The position numbers and the translations under genes were made by a program. 64,000 nucleotides of DNA, taken from Kryptolebias marmoratus. Lineage: Eukaryota > Chordata > Actinopteri > Cyprinodontiformes > Rivulidae. Below, in pieces: positions 13,180 to 26,100 of the stretch. Location: NCBI RefSeq assembly GCF_001649575.2, contig NC_051451.1:16590465-16654464 (forward strand), given 5' to 3'. Positions within the stretch are counted from its first letter, which is position 1, and every line of letters starts with the position of its first letter. Under the pieces are notes generated by a model. The model searched no databases, was not told the origin of the DNA, and worked only from the letters and a program-made list of their open reading frames with translations.

Positions 13180-13414
13180 CTAAATGCAGTAATGGAGTAC
13201 CAACATGAGCTGAGAGAACAGACCTTGCAGCTTCAAACAGAAAACAGACCCATCAGTACCTCTGTTTTTTGAGTTCAGCTGTGTATCCACACAATCCAGT
13301 GAGGTCAGATCGTCCCCCTCAGGGTTTGGGACGGCTATGGAGGTCACCGTGGGGATGACCTCTTGTTCTTTATCCGGCTGCTCTGCCGTGTATGTGTTCA
13401 TGCCTGGGATCTTC
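13180..13414 (-). CDS. sorcs1: sorcs1 exon 26: cytoplasmic tail and stop
   Basis: Starts with KIPGMNTYTAEQPDKEQEVI, the SorCS1 'KIPG' tail type. Read straight through it stops at TAG 13180-13182, giving a 78-residue tail exon. At 13259-13258 there is GTACTG right after a segment ending LNSKNR-G, the position where the sorcs3 tail exon is spliced. If that donor is used the exon ends at 13260, and another last exon must lie between sorcs3 and here; I did not find one. An AATAAA at 13099-13094 supports the unspliced form. Confidence 0.75.
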
Positions 13415-16400
13415 CTGCAGGTCATGCAGAGTGGAGGTTTAAAAGAGGAGAAAAAAAAAAAGACATTAATGGAAATCTGCCATCAGGTCTATATCGCTAA
13501 TGCTTTCACCAGGCATAATGTGTCACACACTATTTTTAACAGTTAAAGATGGCAGAGGATTGTTTGATAGCGGGGAAACTGGGCCATTTTGCATTCCACT
13601 GGGCGATGCGCTCTCACTTTCATATTGTTCACCTCGGTTTTCAATCAATTTTTCATCCCCTCAGATGCATTCCCAATTCTGCTTAAAACTAACTTCTTGC
13701 ATTTCTAATTCCAGATTTCTCCCCAGTGACTTTGCGCTGCAGCTGGTGCTGTGACATTTGGAGGAGCTTAAGAAACTCGAACTTGATTTATTAATGTAGC
13801 AATTACGATCCTGAAAGTTGGAGTTAAGCAATGGTTTACTTTATAATGAGCAGCAATGCAGAGGAAATAAACCATTCTCCCGTGATTGGCATGGGATTAC
13901 CTGCAGCTGAGGATACTATTTACTGTATGCCCCTCACTGTATAATATATGTTGTCTCAGGACTTATCTCCTCAACCTTTCCTGCCATTCTGCTGCCTACG
14001 CCTCACCTTCAATGGCTGTGTTTAGCATTTCCGAAAGGTCAAGCCTCACATTGTCAGATAGATGAATATTGATAACTGCAGGACTCTGACACCCATTCGG
14101 TGCTCTGGGAGAATTGATTAGACTGTCATTCCCTGTAATATTCTGCAGATTGAGACAGAGGGGAATTGTCTTATTCCTCCAGCTATTATTGTGTTGCAGG
14201 TGTCCATGACTCTGAGATGTATGGAGACTGAATTATTGTGGAAAGTTTTTAGGGACTTTGGTGGTAAAAGCAAAAAAGCTTAGATAATGAAAGCAAATGG
14301 GATTAGATATTTGCCTAAATGTTTCTGAAAACCTGTGGAATCCATTTTACGCTTTGTCCAAAGCAGCCTTTCGTGGGAATCTACTGTGTTGTTACTGTTT
14401 CCACTATGCTTTACCTTTTAAATTTATATATTACAAAGATGACCAAGCCCATCAGGGCCACTGACACGAGCATGATGACCGCAGTGCTGCTGTAGCCATT
14501 GTCACTGCTGTCCACAAGAGGAGCTGTACAGGAGGGAAATTGAGAAAATGAGCACGCGTGGAAACCAAAACCAATTAGAGATCGCATGCTCACTTGTACA
14601 GTTGCAGACTAACCTGGAGACAGCCGTGTGGCAAACACATTCACCTGCACCCCCGGCCTGAGCACGAACTGGACCAGATCTTGGTTCAGAGCACTCAGCA
14701 GCACCTGAGAGAGCTACAAGCAGGAGAGGGGACACCGTCGTCAGCCGAAGCCGTCCACCGATATTCCACGGTCATCAATATTTCAGCCACATTCATTCCA
14801 GCCAACAGCTTGAATTATGAATCGGAATTTTTGTTTCCTTCTAAAGAGGGGCAAATCTTTATATGACACATGCAAAACCGAACCTGCTGCACCGAAACCC
14901 AACAGGGCTTCAAAGACGATAAAAACACATTCCAGTAAAAGGGCAGCGAGCTTGTAGTGCAGCTGTGACATTTAAAATAATATTAATCTTTTTGCTACTT
15001 CTGCCACACGGGGATTTTTTATTCTTCAGTATTTAGCCAGTGTAAGTATTCTGAGGAGAATCACCCTGTTCAAAAGTTCAATGAGGCAGCGTTACAGAAA
15101 ATCCAAGTATGTTCTAATATCATAAAATTGCTGTTTTAATTGTTTCTCCCTTAAGTGCTTAAAGTTCCTTAGCTTTTTCACACCTTGATGAAACAGTCAT
15201 TTAACAAGGGACCAAAATGCCTTCCCGATGCATATTTGAGTCCTCAGCCATGCCTCACTAATTCCATCTCACTCTTCTAAAAATCTTTCCACTGGTTAAA
15301 ATTAGACTGCTCTACACAGCATGAATAATTACTTTTTGTTCTAGTGGCATATCAGGGTCAGTAAATCTATTACACATTTTAATAAGCAGCTCCGCACATA
15401 CACTCGCTGCGTGCGTGTGCATGTGTGGGCACTTGCTCACTTAATGCCCCCGCACTGAAAGTCATTCACTGGAGATGAGAACAGTGAACTGAAGATTTAT
15501 TACCCTATTGTCTGTGAGGTTCTGCCAGGTAATCAGACAGGCTTTAGATAAATACATCTCTTTAATTCCCAATCCCAGCAGCCTGCCCCAGTTTGTCTCC
15601 CTTCTCGATGGTGCCAATTATATGATGCATCAATATAATTAAATACCTATTAACTTAGTTCAAGACTGACTGTGAGCCACCAAAATCATGTTTACTTGCA
15701 GGGAATAAATGAGCTCGTCTTTGCTGTGCTTTAAAAAATGACTCTTTCTATTATTTTGTTTACCTGTTCGATGCCTTTAAATACCACAATAAGAAATCGA
15801 TTTCGAATAATCTTATTTCGCCAAGAGAAAATAACAACAACCATGAGGCATTCTGACTTTAAATGATCACGTTGTTGATTTTATTTAAATGTTCATGCAA
15901 GGCTAAAACTTCTGAAGGGCATCAGGGTGCCTAATGACATATTCTGAGATGTTTTGTTTGTCATTTTGTGCAGGACAATATTGCCCTCTAGTGTTGGCAC
16001 ACGGTACTGCCCTTTAAACTGAGCTGAAATACAAAGACACATGAAAACAATAAATTATTTGGGATTTTAAGAGCAAAATGAATCAAATTGGCCCTTCTGT
16101 GAAACAATGAGTGCAAGCAGGAAGATAAAGCATATTATTTTGATTGCTGAGGATAAAAGAAAATGAGTTATTTAGCTTTGTGCAGCGTGACTGAATGATT
16201 ATAAAGCCACACGCAGAGAGAAATTGAGAAAAAGCCCCCCGCACACTGCGTTTGGGAAAAAAAAGTATTGAGCTGGTCCTAAAAGTATGGAGCTGTGTGA
16301 GATGAGATAGATGTCCCTGCATGCTGAGAACAATGAGCCTATCGAAAACATATTCCTTCTGTTCTCTGTGTGATTACTTAATGGAGCACGCTAGACTTTG

Positions 16401-19400
16401 TGCATGTTTTAGCCCAATTACAGCAAAAAAAAGAAAAAAAACTGTACAGTCCTCATTACGGCTGACCTTTTCTGAGGCATGCCGTGATTTTTTTTTCTTC
16501 TTTTTTTTTCCTGCCCACCCTGCTGCCAGTGGCATCTATTTATTTCGCCGTGGTATAAAAAAAAACAAACTGCGGAGACTTTAAACTTGGCTGCCCCAGG
16601 CCATCCATCACAATGAGCATCACGCCCGCATTTATTTTTGTCAGAGTTAACCTTACAATTGGGCGACCATAGATGGCAGATTCCCCAAATCAAAGGGCAC
16701 TAAAAACCGTGTTTGTATGCAATGAATCCGTAACTGTAGAAAACAAGTCCAGACATTATTCTTATTGTGATGTATCGCTGCACCAAAACATGTTTAAAGC
16801 CTTACCAAATTGATGTTTAGGCCTAATTGAAATGAACTGAAAATATGCCTCGAAAGAGGATGAGAAAAGGCCCCTTTTTTAAAGAAAAAGAAAAAAAGAA
16901 AATAACTGGATTTGCTGGTTTTGTATCTAAGTAAACAATGCTGTAAAGTATATGTCTGCAGGTATTTTTTTGATTAATGAGCTTTTATTCACTGGTTTAA
17001 GAACTGTGAATATACAGAGATATACAGTTCAGTTAGAGATGCAATCTTTCCTTTAAAAACATTTTCTGAAGGCATGATTCCAATCGGCCACAGCATTAAA
17101 ACCACTAAAAGGTGAAGTGGGAACATTTATCATGTCACAGGAACCTTACCTGACATGATTTCTCAGGCCCCCGCGCTCTGAGCTCATTTTGTTCAAGCCC
17201 TAAATTCTTCCTGTTTTCTACCTTAGTCATCTTCCAAACTGTACAACAATTAAAAGTTTAGTCCAACTTTCTTAAGACGGGTGCTCCGGCAAACCTTTGG
17301 TTGTTGGTTTCATTCGTTCTACACTGAGCTAAAGAGAAGATAAGCAAATCTTACACAGTAGTTGTTATATACACAAAAGTATAGAGAGAATATAGAATAC
17401 ATGTACAGTATTTAAAGTACATTTTAGTACAGCTTCTCTCTGGGCACTTTGATTTGCAATTTATTGTCATCAACTAAAGACAGGCCCGACTGTAACTGTA
17501 AAAATGGCAGATTTTTTTATCTGTAAAAAGATGCTCATGAAGAAAACTCTTTCAAGTTTCAGCATTTTTGTGTCACTTCACCTTATTTTATAAATATGAA
17601 CCGTTTATTCACATGAACAAGTTCTCTTGTATGCATTCCCAAACTCTGAGAAGCTGTATTTCTTAAGAAGATTTATTTTGATTTTGGAATCATCTGAAAA
17701 AAAAAATCTTAATTGTTTAAAGGGCTCTCACTACGATGTATGTATTCTTTTAAATAAAGCCATTATGATAAGTCACCAAGTTGTCTCCTAATATTCTCTA
17801 AAGAAGTTTTCTCCATAGGTGTGTTTTGTTTTGCTTTCTTTCTTAGAATGCGTTTTTTCCGAACGATCTGATGAGACGGTACCTGGTCGAGGTGGGTCCA
17901 TTTATCGTTCATGGCTCTGCCTCCTGACCTCCGCTCCGGTACAATAAACACCTCAGCTGTAGCCGGTAAACCCGGATTCACCGTGACCAAGAGCTGATCC
18001 TCACTGATTCCTGTGACCTTTAATGAGAAGAATTAAAAAAAGGAAACACCTCATCAGGAAAGTCTGTAACAGACACAGTTTGTAGCCAGTGGTTCAGCCG
18101 TAAACTCTGACTGCTGAGGTCGGCCTTTCTGCTCTTTCTGCTCCGTATATCGTTTGCCTAAATACCAGTCGCAATCAAAACATAATTGCCGGATCAAGTG
18201 GAACATGCAAGTTCAGTTTGACAGTCTTTGGTAAAGGCCAGGGCTTTTAGTGCATTTACGCCATGACCAGAGGTCTACTGTCAGTTCCCTGCTGTAAACT
18301 GTGGTGAAATCTGACAAGACAGAAGGTCAAAGTGAATGTTTCATACTGAGGGCTACTGCTGGATATATATAGAGCCGAGTATCCAGGTCTTTTTCATAAC
18401 CTGCTACATCCTGTCTGAAATGGAAAATCAGACACACTTAACCACAGATTTAGCTCTCTTTACTTGTGGTTTCTCCTCATTTCACCATTTCTTCTCCGAG
18501 CCAATTATGTTCTTCAGCCTCCAATATTTTGAGTGTCGAGTTAACAATCCCACTGCTAAGACTGCGCAGATAAGAATTTCAGTTGCTCAAGCAGACTGCA
18601 AAAAGCCGAACGTAACTGTTTGGGTTTGATTCGTGTCTGATAACACTGTGTGTCATGTGTGGCCTTTTAAATAGCATCAGTGACAGACCTGTACGATGTA
18701 GCTCTTTACAACTCTGCCGATGTCTTCTCTCCACTCAGACACCCCGGGGTTCAGCTCGTCCAGATTAGATGAAAAGGCCAAAGCGTGCGAGCGGAAATAA
18801 TCTGAAATTTAAAAAGAAAGAAAAGGAAAAATGAATATATTCTGTGAAAAAGCAGTGTGAACGCTGGGCGACATTGTTGAAATTTCATGAAGAAGTTGAA
18901 ACTGACTTGTCAACGTTACAACAAGCAGAACAGAACGAACATTAGCAAAAGCATAGCCAAAAGCTAAGATGATCACAATAATAGCTAAAAGCAAAAGGCA
19001 GCAACACAGTAGCTAAGACCTAAAATTAGAACAACAGTAGCTAAAAAAAGATTAGCACAACCGTAGTTAAAGAAAAACAAATGACAAAATTATAGCTAAA
19101 AACTAAAATTGACAAAGCTGTAGCTAAAAGCTAAAGTTAGCCAAACTGTAGAATATAGCTAAAACTGAAAAGACAGTAGCTATAAACTAAAACTGTAGCT
19201 GAAAGCTAAACCAGGAAAACAGTAGCTAAAAGATAAAATTAGAAAAACCACAGCTATGACTTAAATCTAGTAAAACAGTAGCTAAAAGCTTACATTAGAA
19301 AAGCTGTAGCTAAAAGCTTAAAAACCAGCAAATGTGTAGCTAAACCCCCAAAATAGGAAAACCATAGCTAAAACCTAAAACTAGTAAAACAGTTGCTAAA

Positions 19401-20094
19401 AGCCAAAATTACCAAAATGGTACCAAAACGTTCAATAAGCACATCAGTAGCAAAAAGGAAATAGTAGTTAAAAGCTAAAATTAGTAAAAGAAAGTAGCTA
19501 AAACCTAAAATCACCACAACAGTAGTTCAAAGATAAGATTAGCTTAATATTAGCTAAAAGCTAAAATATCAAAACAGTAGCTAAAAAACTAAAACTAGCA
19601 AAACAGCTAAAAGCTCAACTGAGCAAAACCGTAGATAAGAGGTAAAAAGTCACAGCACGCTTCTCCTGTGAGCCGAATGGTTTGATATATGAACAGGTGA
19701 AACAGCTGAAAGTAAGCTGAAGCAGTTAGATGCTGAAAAACACACAGAACTAAGCATAAAGAGGAAAACAGCGCGAGTGAAAGCATTCCCGCAAAATTAA
19801 TCTTCTGTGGAGTCGGCAGACAGAGACAAAGGCACTAACAAACAAGAATGGACTTTTTTCCTGACTGAAAGTTTATTCTGTTTCTGTGACCTTCTAACTT
19901 CATTTTGAAAATCTGTTGTTGATCCTTGTGCATGCAACACAACTAATACCTAAAGTCCTAACTTTATTAGGTATGACCAGACAAGAGATTAAGGAGTTGC
20001 CCTGATAAAACCATTTAATCTGGCACTATTGATTGGAAAAAAAATCAACTGCTGCTCACTGGAGACGTGCAATACTTCTTAAATATATTTTAAA

Positions 20095-20147
<53 letters not shown>

Positions 20148-23100
20148 GTATAGATCAAATCTGTATGTTTTATAAAAGCAAAACACTTGTTTTTATTGCT
20201 GTTACTGGCAAGTAAATAAATACATGACGGTGCAACTAATATACTATCTGCTTGTTATTTTGTAACTAGCGATTAAATTCAGTTTTCCATTAAAAATACA
20301 GCTCTCAGTTTATTTCTTAACCTTGAAAATTAATTTGGTAAAAAGTATTTCACAACGGCAAACATTTTCACGTCTCCTGCCGAAATGAGGAGCTGCTCTC
20401 TGAATACACGTTGAAATGAAAGTGTCAGTAATCAGATGAATCATTTTATAAAATGGCTTTATACTCATCTTTATAAACTTTTTAGTTTGTCATCACAATG
20501 TAAATTTGCTTAGTTTACCCTGTGGGCCTTCGGAGCTTTCATGAAACTATTTAGACCGAACCGATCAGATTTTTGTTAAAGTTACTCACTGCTTTGGGAT
20601 TAAATTAACCTGAATCATTTTTATGTAGTGACAAGAGCCTTGGACACAGTGGAAATAAATGGAAAATTCTAAAGAATATTTTATTTACAATCCTGTTTGA
20701 CGCCTGCTTCTCTGACCACCACAAGATGGCGACAGTAAAACACCAAGACTCATTCTTCCCTGCTGAACTCTGATCAATGAGTACCTTTTATTCGTTATTG
20801 TACTAGCTAGCTCAAGCTTCAGTTTATGGAAGCTGCACTGCTTATTATTTATTACAGCCTGCTGTTGAATGGCAAGAGATAATGTTTGTGTCTGTGTGTG
20901 CATTTGTCTGTCTGTTAGCAAAATATCCCATGAACCACTGGACGGATTTTCATTAAATTTTCAGAAAATGATCCTTGGATGTACAGCTGCAACTGATTAA
21001 CATTTGAAGTCAAGTCATTTCAAGATGGCCGCCACAGCGAGGCAACCTTGGCAAACACAGAAATGGCTATGACTCAGTCAGTTTTATAAATATTGAAATA
21101 AAATTTGGTGTGGTAGTAGCTGAGAGTTATTCACAACACATACTCTGAGCATTAACTGATCGGGTGGGAATTATGTTTAAAACTTAGCCAAAAACTGTTT
21201 GAAGCCAACTCTGTCTGTCTGTTAGCAAAATATCTTGTAAACCAGTGGGCATATTTTATTGAAACGCTCAGAAAGTTATCACTGGCTTGACAACTAAAAC
21301 TGATGACCTTTAGGAGTCAATCCGATTCAAGATGGCTGCCACAGCTCAATATCCTTTACTGATATTGAACTAAAATTTAATGTGGTAATAGCTGAGAGCC
21401 ATTCCCAACACATACTTTAAGCACAATCACATCGCACAACACCATTTAAAAGTGGGTTTTTTTTTTTTGGTTTGGTTATTTTTTGTCAAAGACACCAAAT
21501 GTTTTCAAGACACTTTTAGTTTTAAAATACAAAAAAAAATTAAGATATATATACCATAAACGGCTACAGTGATTTGGTCCTGATGAATGGTAATACCAGC
21601 GGAAGCCTGAACAGTAACAGTGTGACTCCCCTCCTTGTTGAAAGTGAAGGAAACCGCTCCATCGAGGGTCACCACAGGCTGAAACGCAGAGATGCAAGTC
21701 GTGAGTTTATTCACATTCAACCCATCATCGCCGTCAGAAAACGGACAGAACGGCACTGAATGATTAAGACGAGCTCACCTCGGTTTTGTTATCAAACCAC
21801 CAGAAATAAGTGACCGATCCCACGTTACTCGGGCGCAGGGCCGTCGTGAAATTCACCGCCTTGTTCTTGACGACCACCAAAGGAGCCGAGAGCCGCACTT
21901 GCTCAAGTTGACCTTTAGAGAGGAAACACGCGAAGTTCTGACTCACCCCCATCTTTAATAAAACGTTGCTAAAAGTGACGCCTCCCTGGTGCCTAAAATC
22001 TCAACAAATGCAATCTTTGTAATGATATTTTGGCACAAACATAACCACCTGGAACGCACCGAGGTCGCTGATGGACGTGTGTTTGCGCTGCAGAGGAGCT
22101 TGGACAAGTGCCTGGAGATATTATTATCATTTCTTTTTTATTTCTTATTTTCAGTTACAACAGTGTCACCTTTGGAATCTGTTATAATGAGCTGAATTGG
22201 AATTGGCCAATGAGGCTGTTTTATATTGCAATGAAGAAATAAACCTAGGCGTATGTTGTGCACGCAGAGCAGGAGTGACACATGAGGAGTTTCAGTTATC
22301 ACCAGATCTGCACCCTAAAGAGACTATATATTTTTTTATTATGTCATAATAATGTCAAATAATGTAACTCCCTTCCTTCTCTGGCATGAAAGACGACGGG
22401 CGATATGCAATACTGCAAAGAATGCTAGGCCTTTAATCTCGGATTTCCTGTGACAAAGGATGTAAATTAGTTTGTATGTGGTCATTTTATTATGCTTACT
22501 AAATAAATTAGCATTGTACTGAGGCTAGAAATGTGCACAAGTGTGAACTATCTGACACTGAATCCATCATTGAAGAAAAAAAATATTAATAATTAAAAAA
22601 AAATCAATGATTTTCTTCGGACTCACAGGAAACATGAAGGTAGAGGTTGACCCTGTCGAGGCCGAGGTTGTTCCTGGCTGTAGCTGAGACTTGGTAGATT
22701 CCAACTTTATCGTAGATGTGCTTGACCCCGTCCTCGATAGAGCTTATGTTCACATAGGAAATGGCGGTTCCATCTCCGAAGTCCACCGTTATGCTTGTCA
22801 TGGAGCCAAGACCCTTTGAAAAGAGGGAAAAAAAACCAAACACATGTATATATTCACACAGAAATGTCAGCTGTTTGTCACTGTCCTTGCTTACTCCTAA
22901 CAGAGCGCGCATTCTATAGAAGCAACAGGAACAAGGTCGTCTTATACATCGTGTCAGCGCATATTTATGTGATGCGCTGGTGGTCCGGTCACTTTGCTTG
23001 GTTTGTGACAGCATCTTGATATAAGCTTCTGTACCTTCAATAAAAAAAAAACATGCAGCATGACTCTATAGAAATGCAGCAGGGGCTGCTGTTTGAAGCA

Positions 23101-26100
23101 AAGTGTCACGGTAGAGTCCAGAGGTTTGCTTCTCCGAAGGACATTTTTTATTTTATTAAATCGTGACCTTTGTTAAATTTTTGGACAGACAACCTCACGT
23201 CAGAGATGTCGCCTTCACAGTTTTTTACCAGAAAGGTTTTATGGCAGGAAGGCTTCCAGAAATGTAGTTCATATTCTGAAAAAGTCTAATTAGGTGCAAC
23301 CACGATCCTTTCCCAAACCTAAGTAGTTTTCTTGCTTAAATTTATAGAGGTAGTAGATAGAATTGTGTAATTCTTGATTCTAGTTGGATGTCGTAGATTG
23401 TTTTAGATTTGTGCTCAGATAATCAATAGGCTTCCTCTCACTTTTTAAATTAAATAACAGAAAAATTGTCTCCATTGTACATTTTCTGCCTGCAGCAGAT
23501 CTTTGCAGGATCTCTCACATTTTATTTTTTTTTTGTGAATCGAGCACAAAATTTTAAGACATTTTTACATTTTTCTTGGCAAATAGTGGCACGCAATCAG
23601 CGGGGGAAGCCTTTGCAAACCGTTAAAAAAAAAAAAAAAAGGATTGCACTACGTGAATCATTTGAATCCTCTATTCCCTCAAATTTTGGGATATGAAAGG
23701 AAAACTGCTATAAATTCACATTCAAAAAGGACAAAAAAGAAAATGCTATTCAATTGCAAATTTGTCAGAGTTTCTTGAGTAAATTTTCTTTTACATCAAA
23801 AGCTAAACAGAAGCCATGTTTGGATTTTAACAATTTACAGCCGTTTTTCCAAGTCAGATATATACTCCTGTAGAACTTTACAGAATACAGAATTTTAACC
23901 CTAGTATACTATGTCCAAGTCCCATTTTGTATCTAATAATCTCTTATTTTTTCTGACCCTTAGGGTTTGGAAATTTATCTAAGTTCAGTGACTAACCTGA
24001 CTGACCGGCTTTCATGAGATCATTACTCAAACTGTAGTTTTTCAACCATTATTCAGAAAACCTGTTGACTATATTCTGGTCAAATCTGACAAAGATGGCT
24101 CAGCAGAAACATCATTTCGGTGATGGAACACTGTAAAACCACGACAAACGATAAGCTGACTTCCAAACTAAACCCTATCCCAAACAAGATCTATGTTACA
24201 GAGTAAAAACGTCCTGTTTTATATCTAGTCAGTTTTACAGATACTGAGCCAAAATTTGATGTGGTAGTAGTTGGGACTGATCCCGAACACGTACGTTGAG
24301 AGCAAACAAATCTTTGTTTCAAACTTTGGAACTCAAAGCAGCAGACGACACAGCACAGAATACTAACATTTGTGACTCCTATCTGCTTTAACAAATGTAG
24401 ATCACTTTTTTTATCTATCTATCTATTTTTTTAAATAAATGAAACATTCACCTCTTCCAGAAACACCAAGAAGGTGACATTCATCCCCAGTGTTGCTACA
24501 AGTGTTCCCTCGCTGGTGAAGAGCTGGAGGCCCCTGGGAGCCTGACTGGGACACTTTTGTTGCCTGGGGCTGTACTTCAGCTCACTTCCCTCACTGCAGT
24601 TGTTAGACAAAGCCTTGCGGTAGCTGGAGTTGAATTAAGAAAAGACACAGATAAGCGCTGCATGTAATAGAAGTATAAGCTCAAAACAGAAAGAAAGATG
24701 GCGCTGGACGGCAAATGCAGTTCTGATAAAAAGTCAAAAGAAATGCAGTGATTATTAAATTTGCCCGAATGTTTGCAGTGCATTGAATAGTTGACATCAA
24801 CTTCATTTCATTTGTTAATATACAGATGTACAACAACACTTTAGGGACAGAGGCTGTTTAGGACTGGTAATGAAAAACAGATGTTCACTCAAACTGCTGA
24901 CGCCTGTGGGTGTATGTAATCATGAGTTTGTGCAGAAGCCGTTTAAAGGAAAGTAAATGCTGTGACTTTAAGGAGCAAAGACAAATAAAGGATGTCTAGT
25001 TTGTCGAGAAATGTGTTGGTAAATCGTTTATATGCTTAAAAACAATGTATCTCAAAGGAGGTAGGTATTTGGGTATTTTATTCTGAATAAAAAGGGCACA
25101 TGTTCACATTTCTCTACAGGTACTCTCAGTCATTCAGGACACAAGGACACTACAAACCGAATCAAAGGCAACGGGCTGTTGTTTTTGATGGTTAAAGACG
25201 TAGATGTGAAAGATTTACTTCTCATTCACGGAGAGCTCCCGTTCGCCTTTGATTCAACTTTCGACGACTTTCTCCGGAGGCGACAACAACTTCTCAAAGA
25301 CATTTGCATGCAGTGAAAACAGAAACTGAGGTCAGATGGACACGTATTTCAGATCTTTTTGTCTTTTTAAAAATCCTGCCGCATACTCTGGACTAAAGGC
25401 GAAATAAAGAACCAAAGGTGAGAGGGAATTACAGCGCCGCAAAGTGACAGAAGCCTTACTTTGCCTAAATGTTGATGCTGCGTGGTGCCGCACAAAATAT
25501 CTGGTTTTACTGTGAGCAGTGAAAGGAAAGTCATCGTTGTACGCAGCTTCTGACTTGGTGTTGACAACACATATAGAAGATGTTTTGGACTCAAAATTTT
25601 AGATTTTATAAGACATGTCTCTGAGGCTAGAAATTAGGGTTTGAAAATACGCATCTATGCTTTGCGGCCTTAAGAGCACATGACACTTTTTCTTTTAAAA
25701 AAACTTTTCTTTTTAGCTTTTTTTTTTTTTTTTTCTCCTGGCTTTCTGGGAAAAGTTGTGCTTAAACCACTCCTGCTTTCTCTATGGTGACAGTAAAAAA
25801 TAAATCAAGCGTACCCCGTCGTGTTGAGGAAGCTGTCTCCCGTTATGCATTCTCGAGATGTTGCTGATGGAGTGAACCAAAAAGCCGGAGTGCAGCTCCC
25901 ATCAATCTGCCTCTCAAAGCCATAGTCACTGTTTCAGTCGAGAGGGGGGGAGAAGACACGCTGAGACTTTATTAAGATTAGTTATCATTTCTTTTTTTTC
26001 TTTTTTTTAAACTTCAAACAGAAATATTCAGCTAAGACAGAATCAATAAGTGCAGGAAGAGAAATGTTCTCGGAGAACAGCAACGGTTCGGTGTTTGATG

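Larger units (their letters stand above)
18802..21554 (-). other. sorcs1 intron 21
   Basis: 2.75 kb and the most repeat-laden intron: AGCTAAAA array (18925-19660), GT/AT microsatellite (20097-20147) and two tandem R300 units (20886-21456). Confidence 0.9.

Noticed and set aside
18925..19660. CRISPR-like or satellite array
   Set aside because: The units are degenerate and variable in length with no fixed repeat/spacer pattern, and the genome is vertebrate; treated as a minisatellite-like array.
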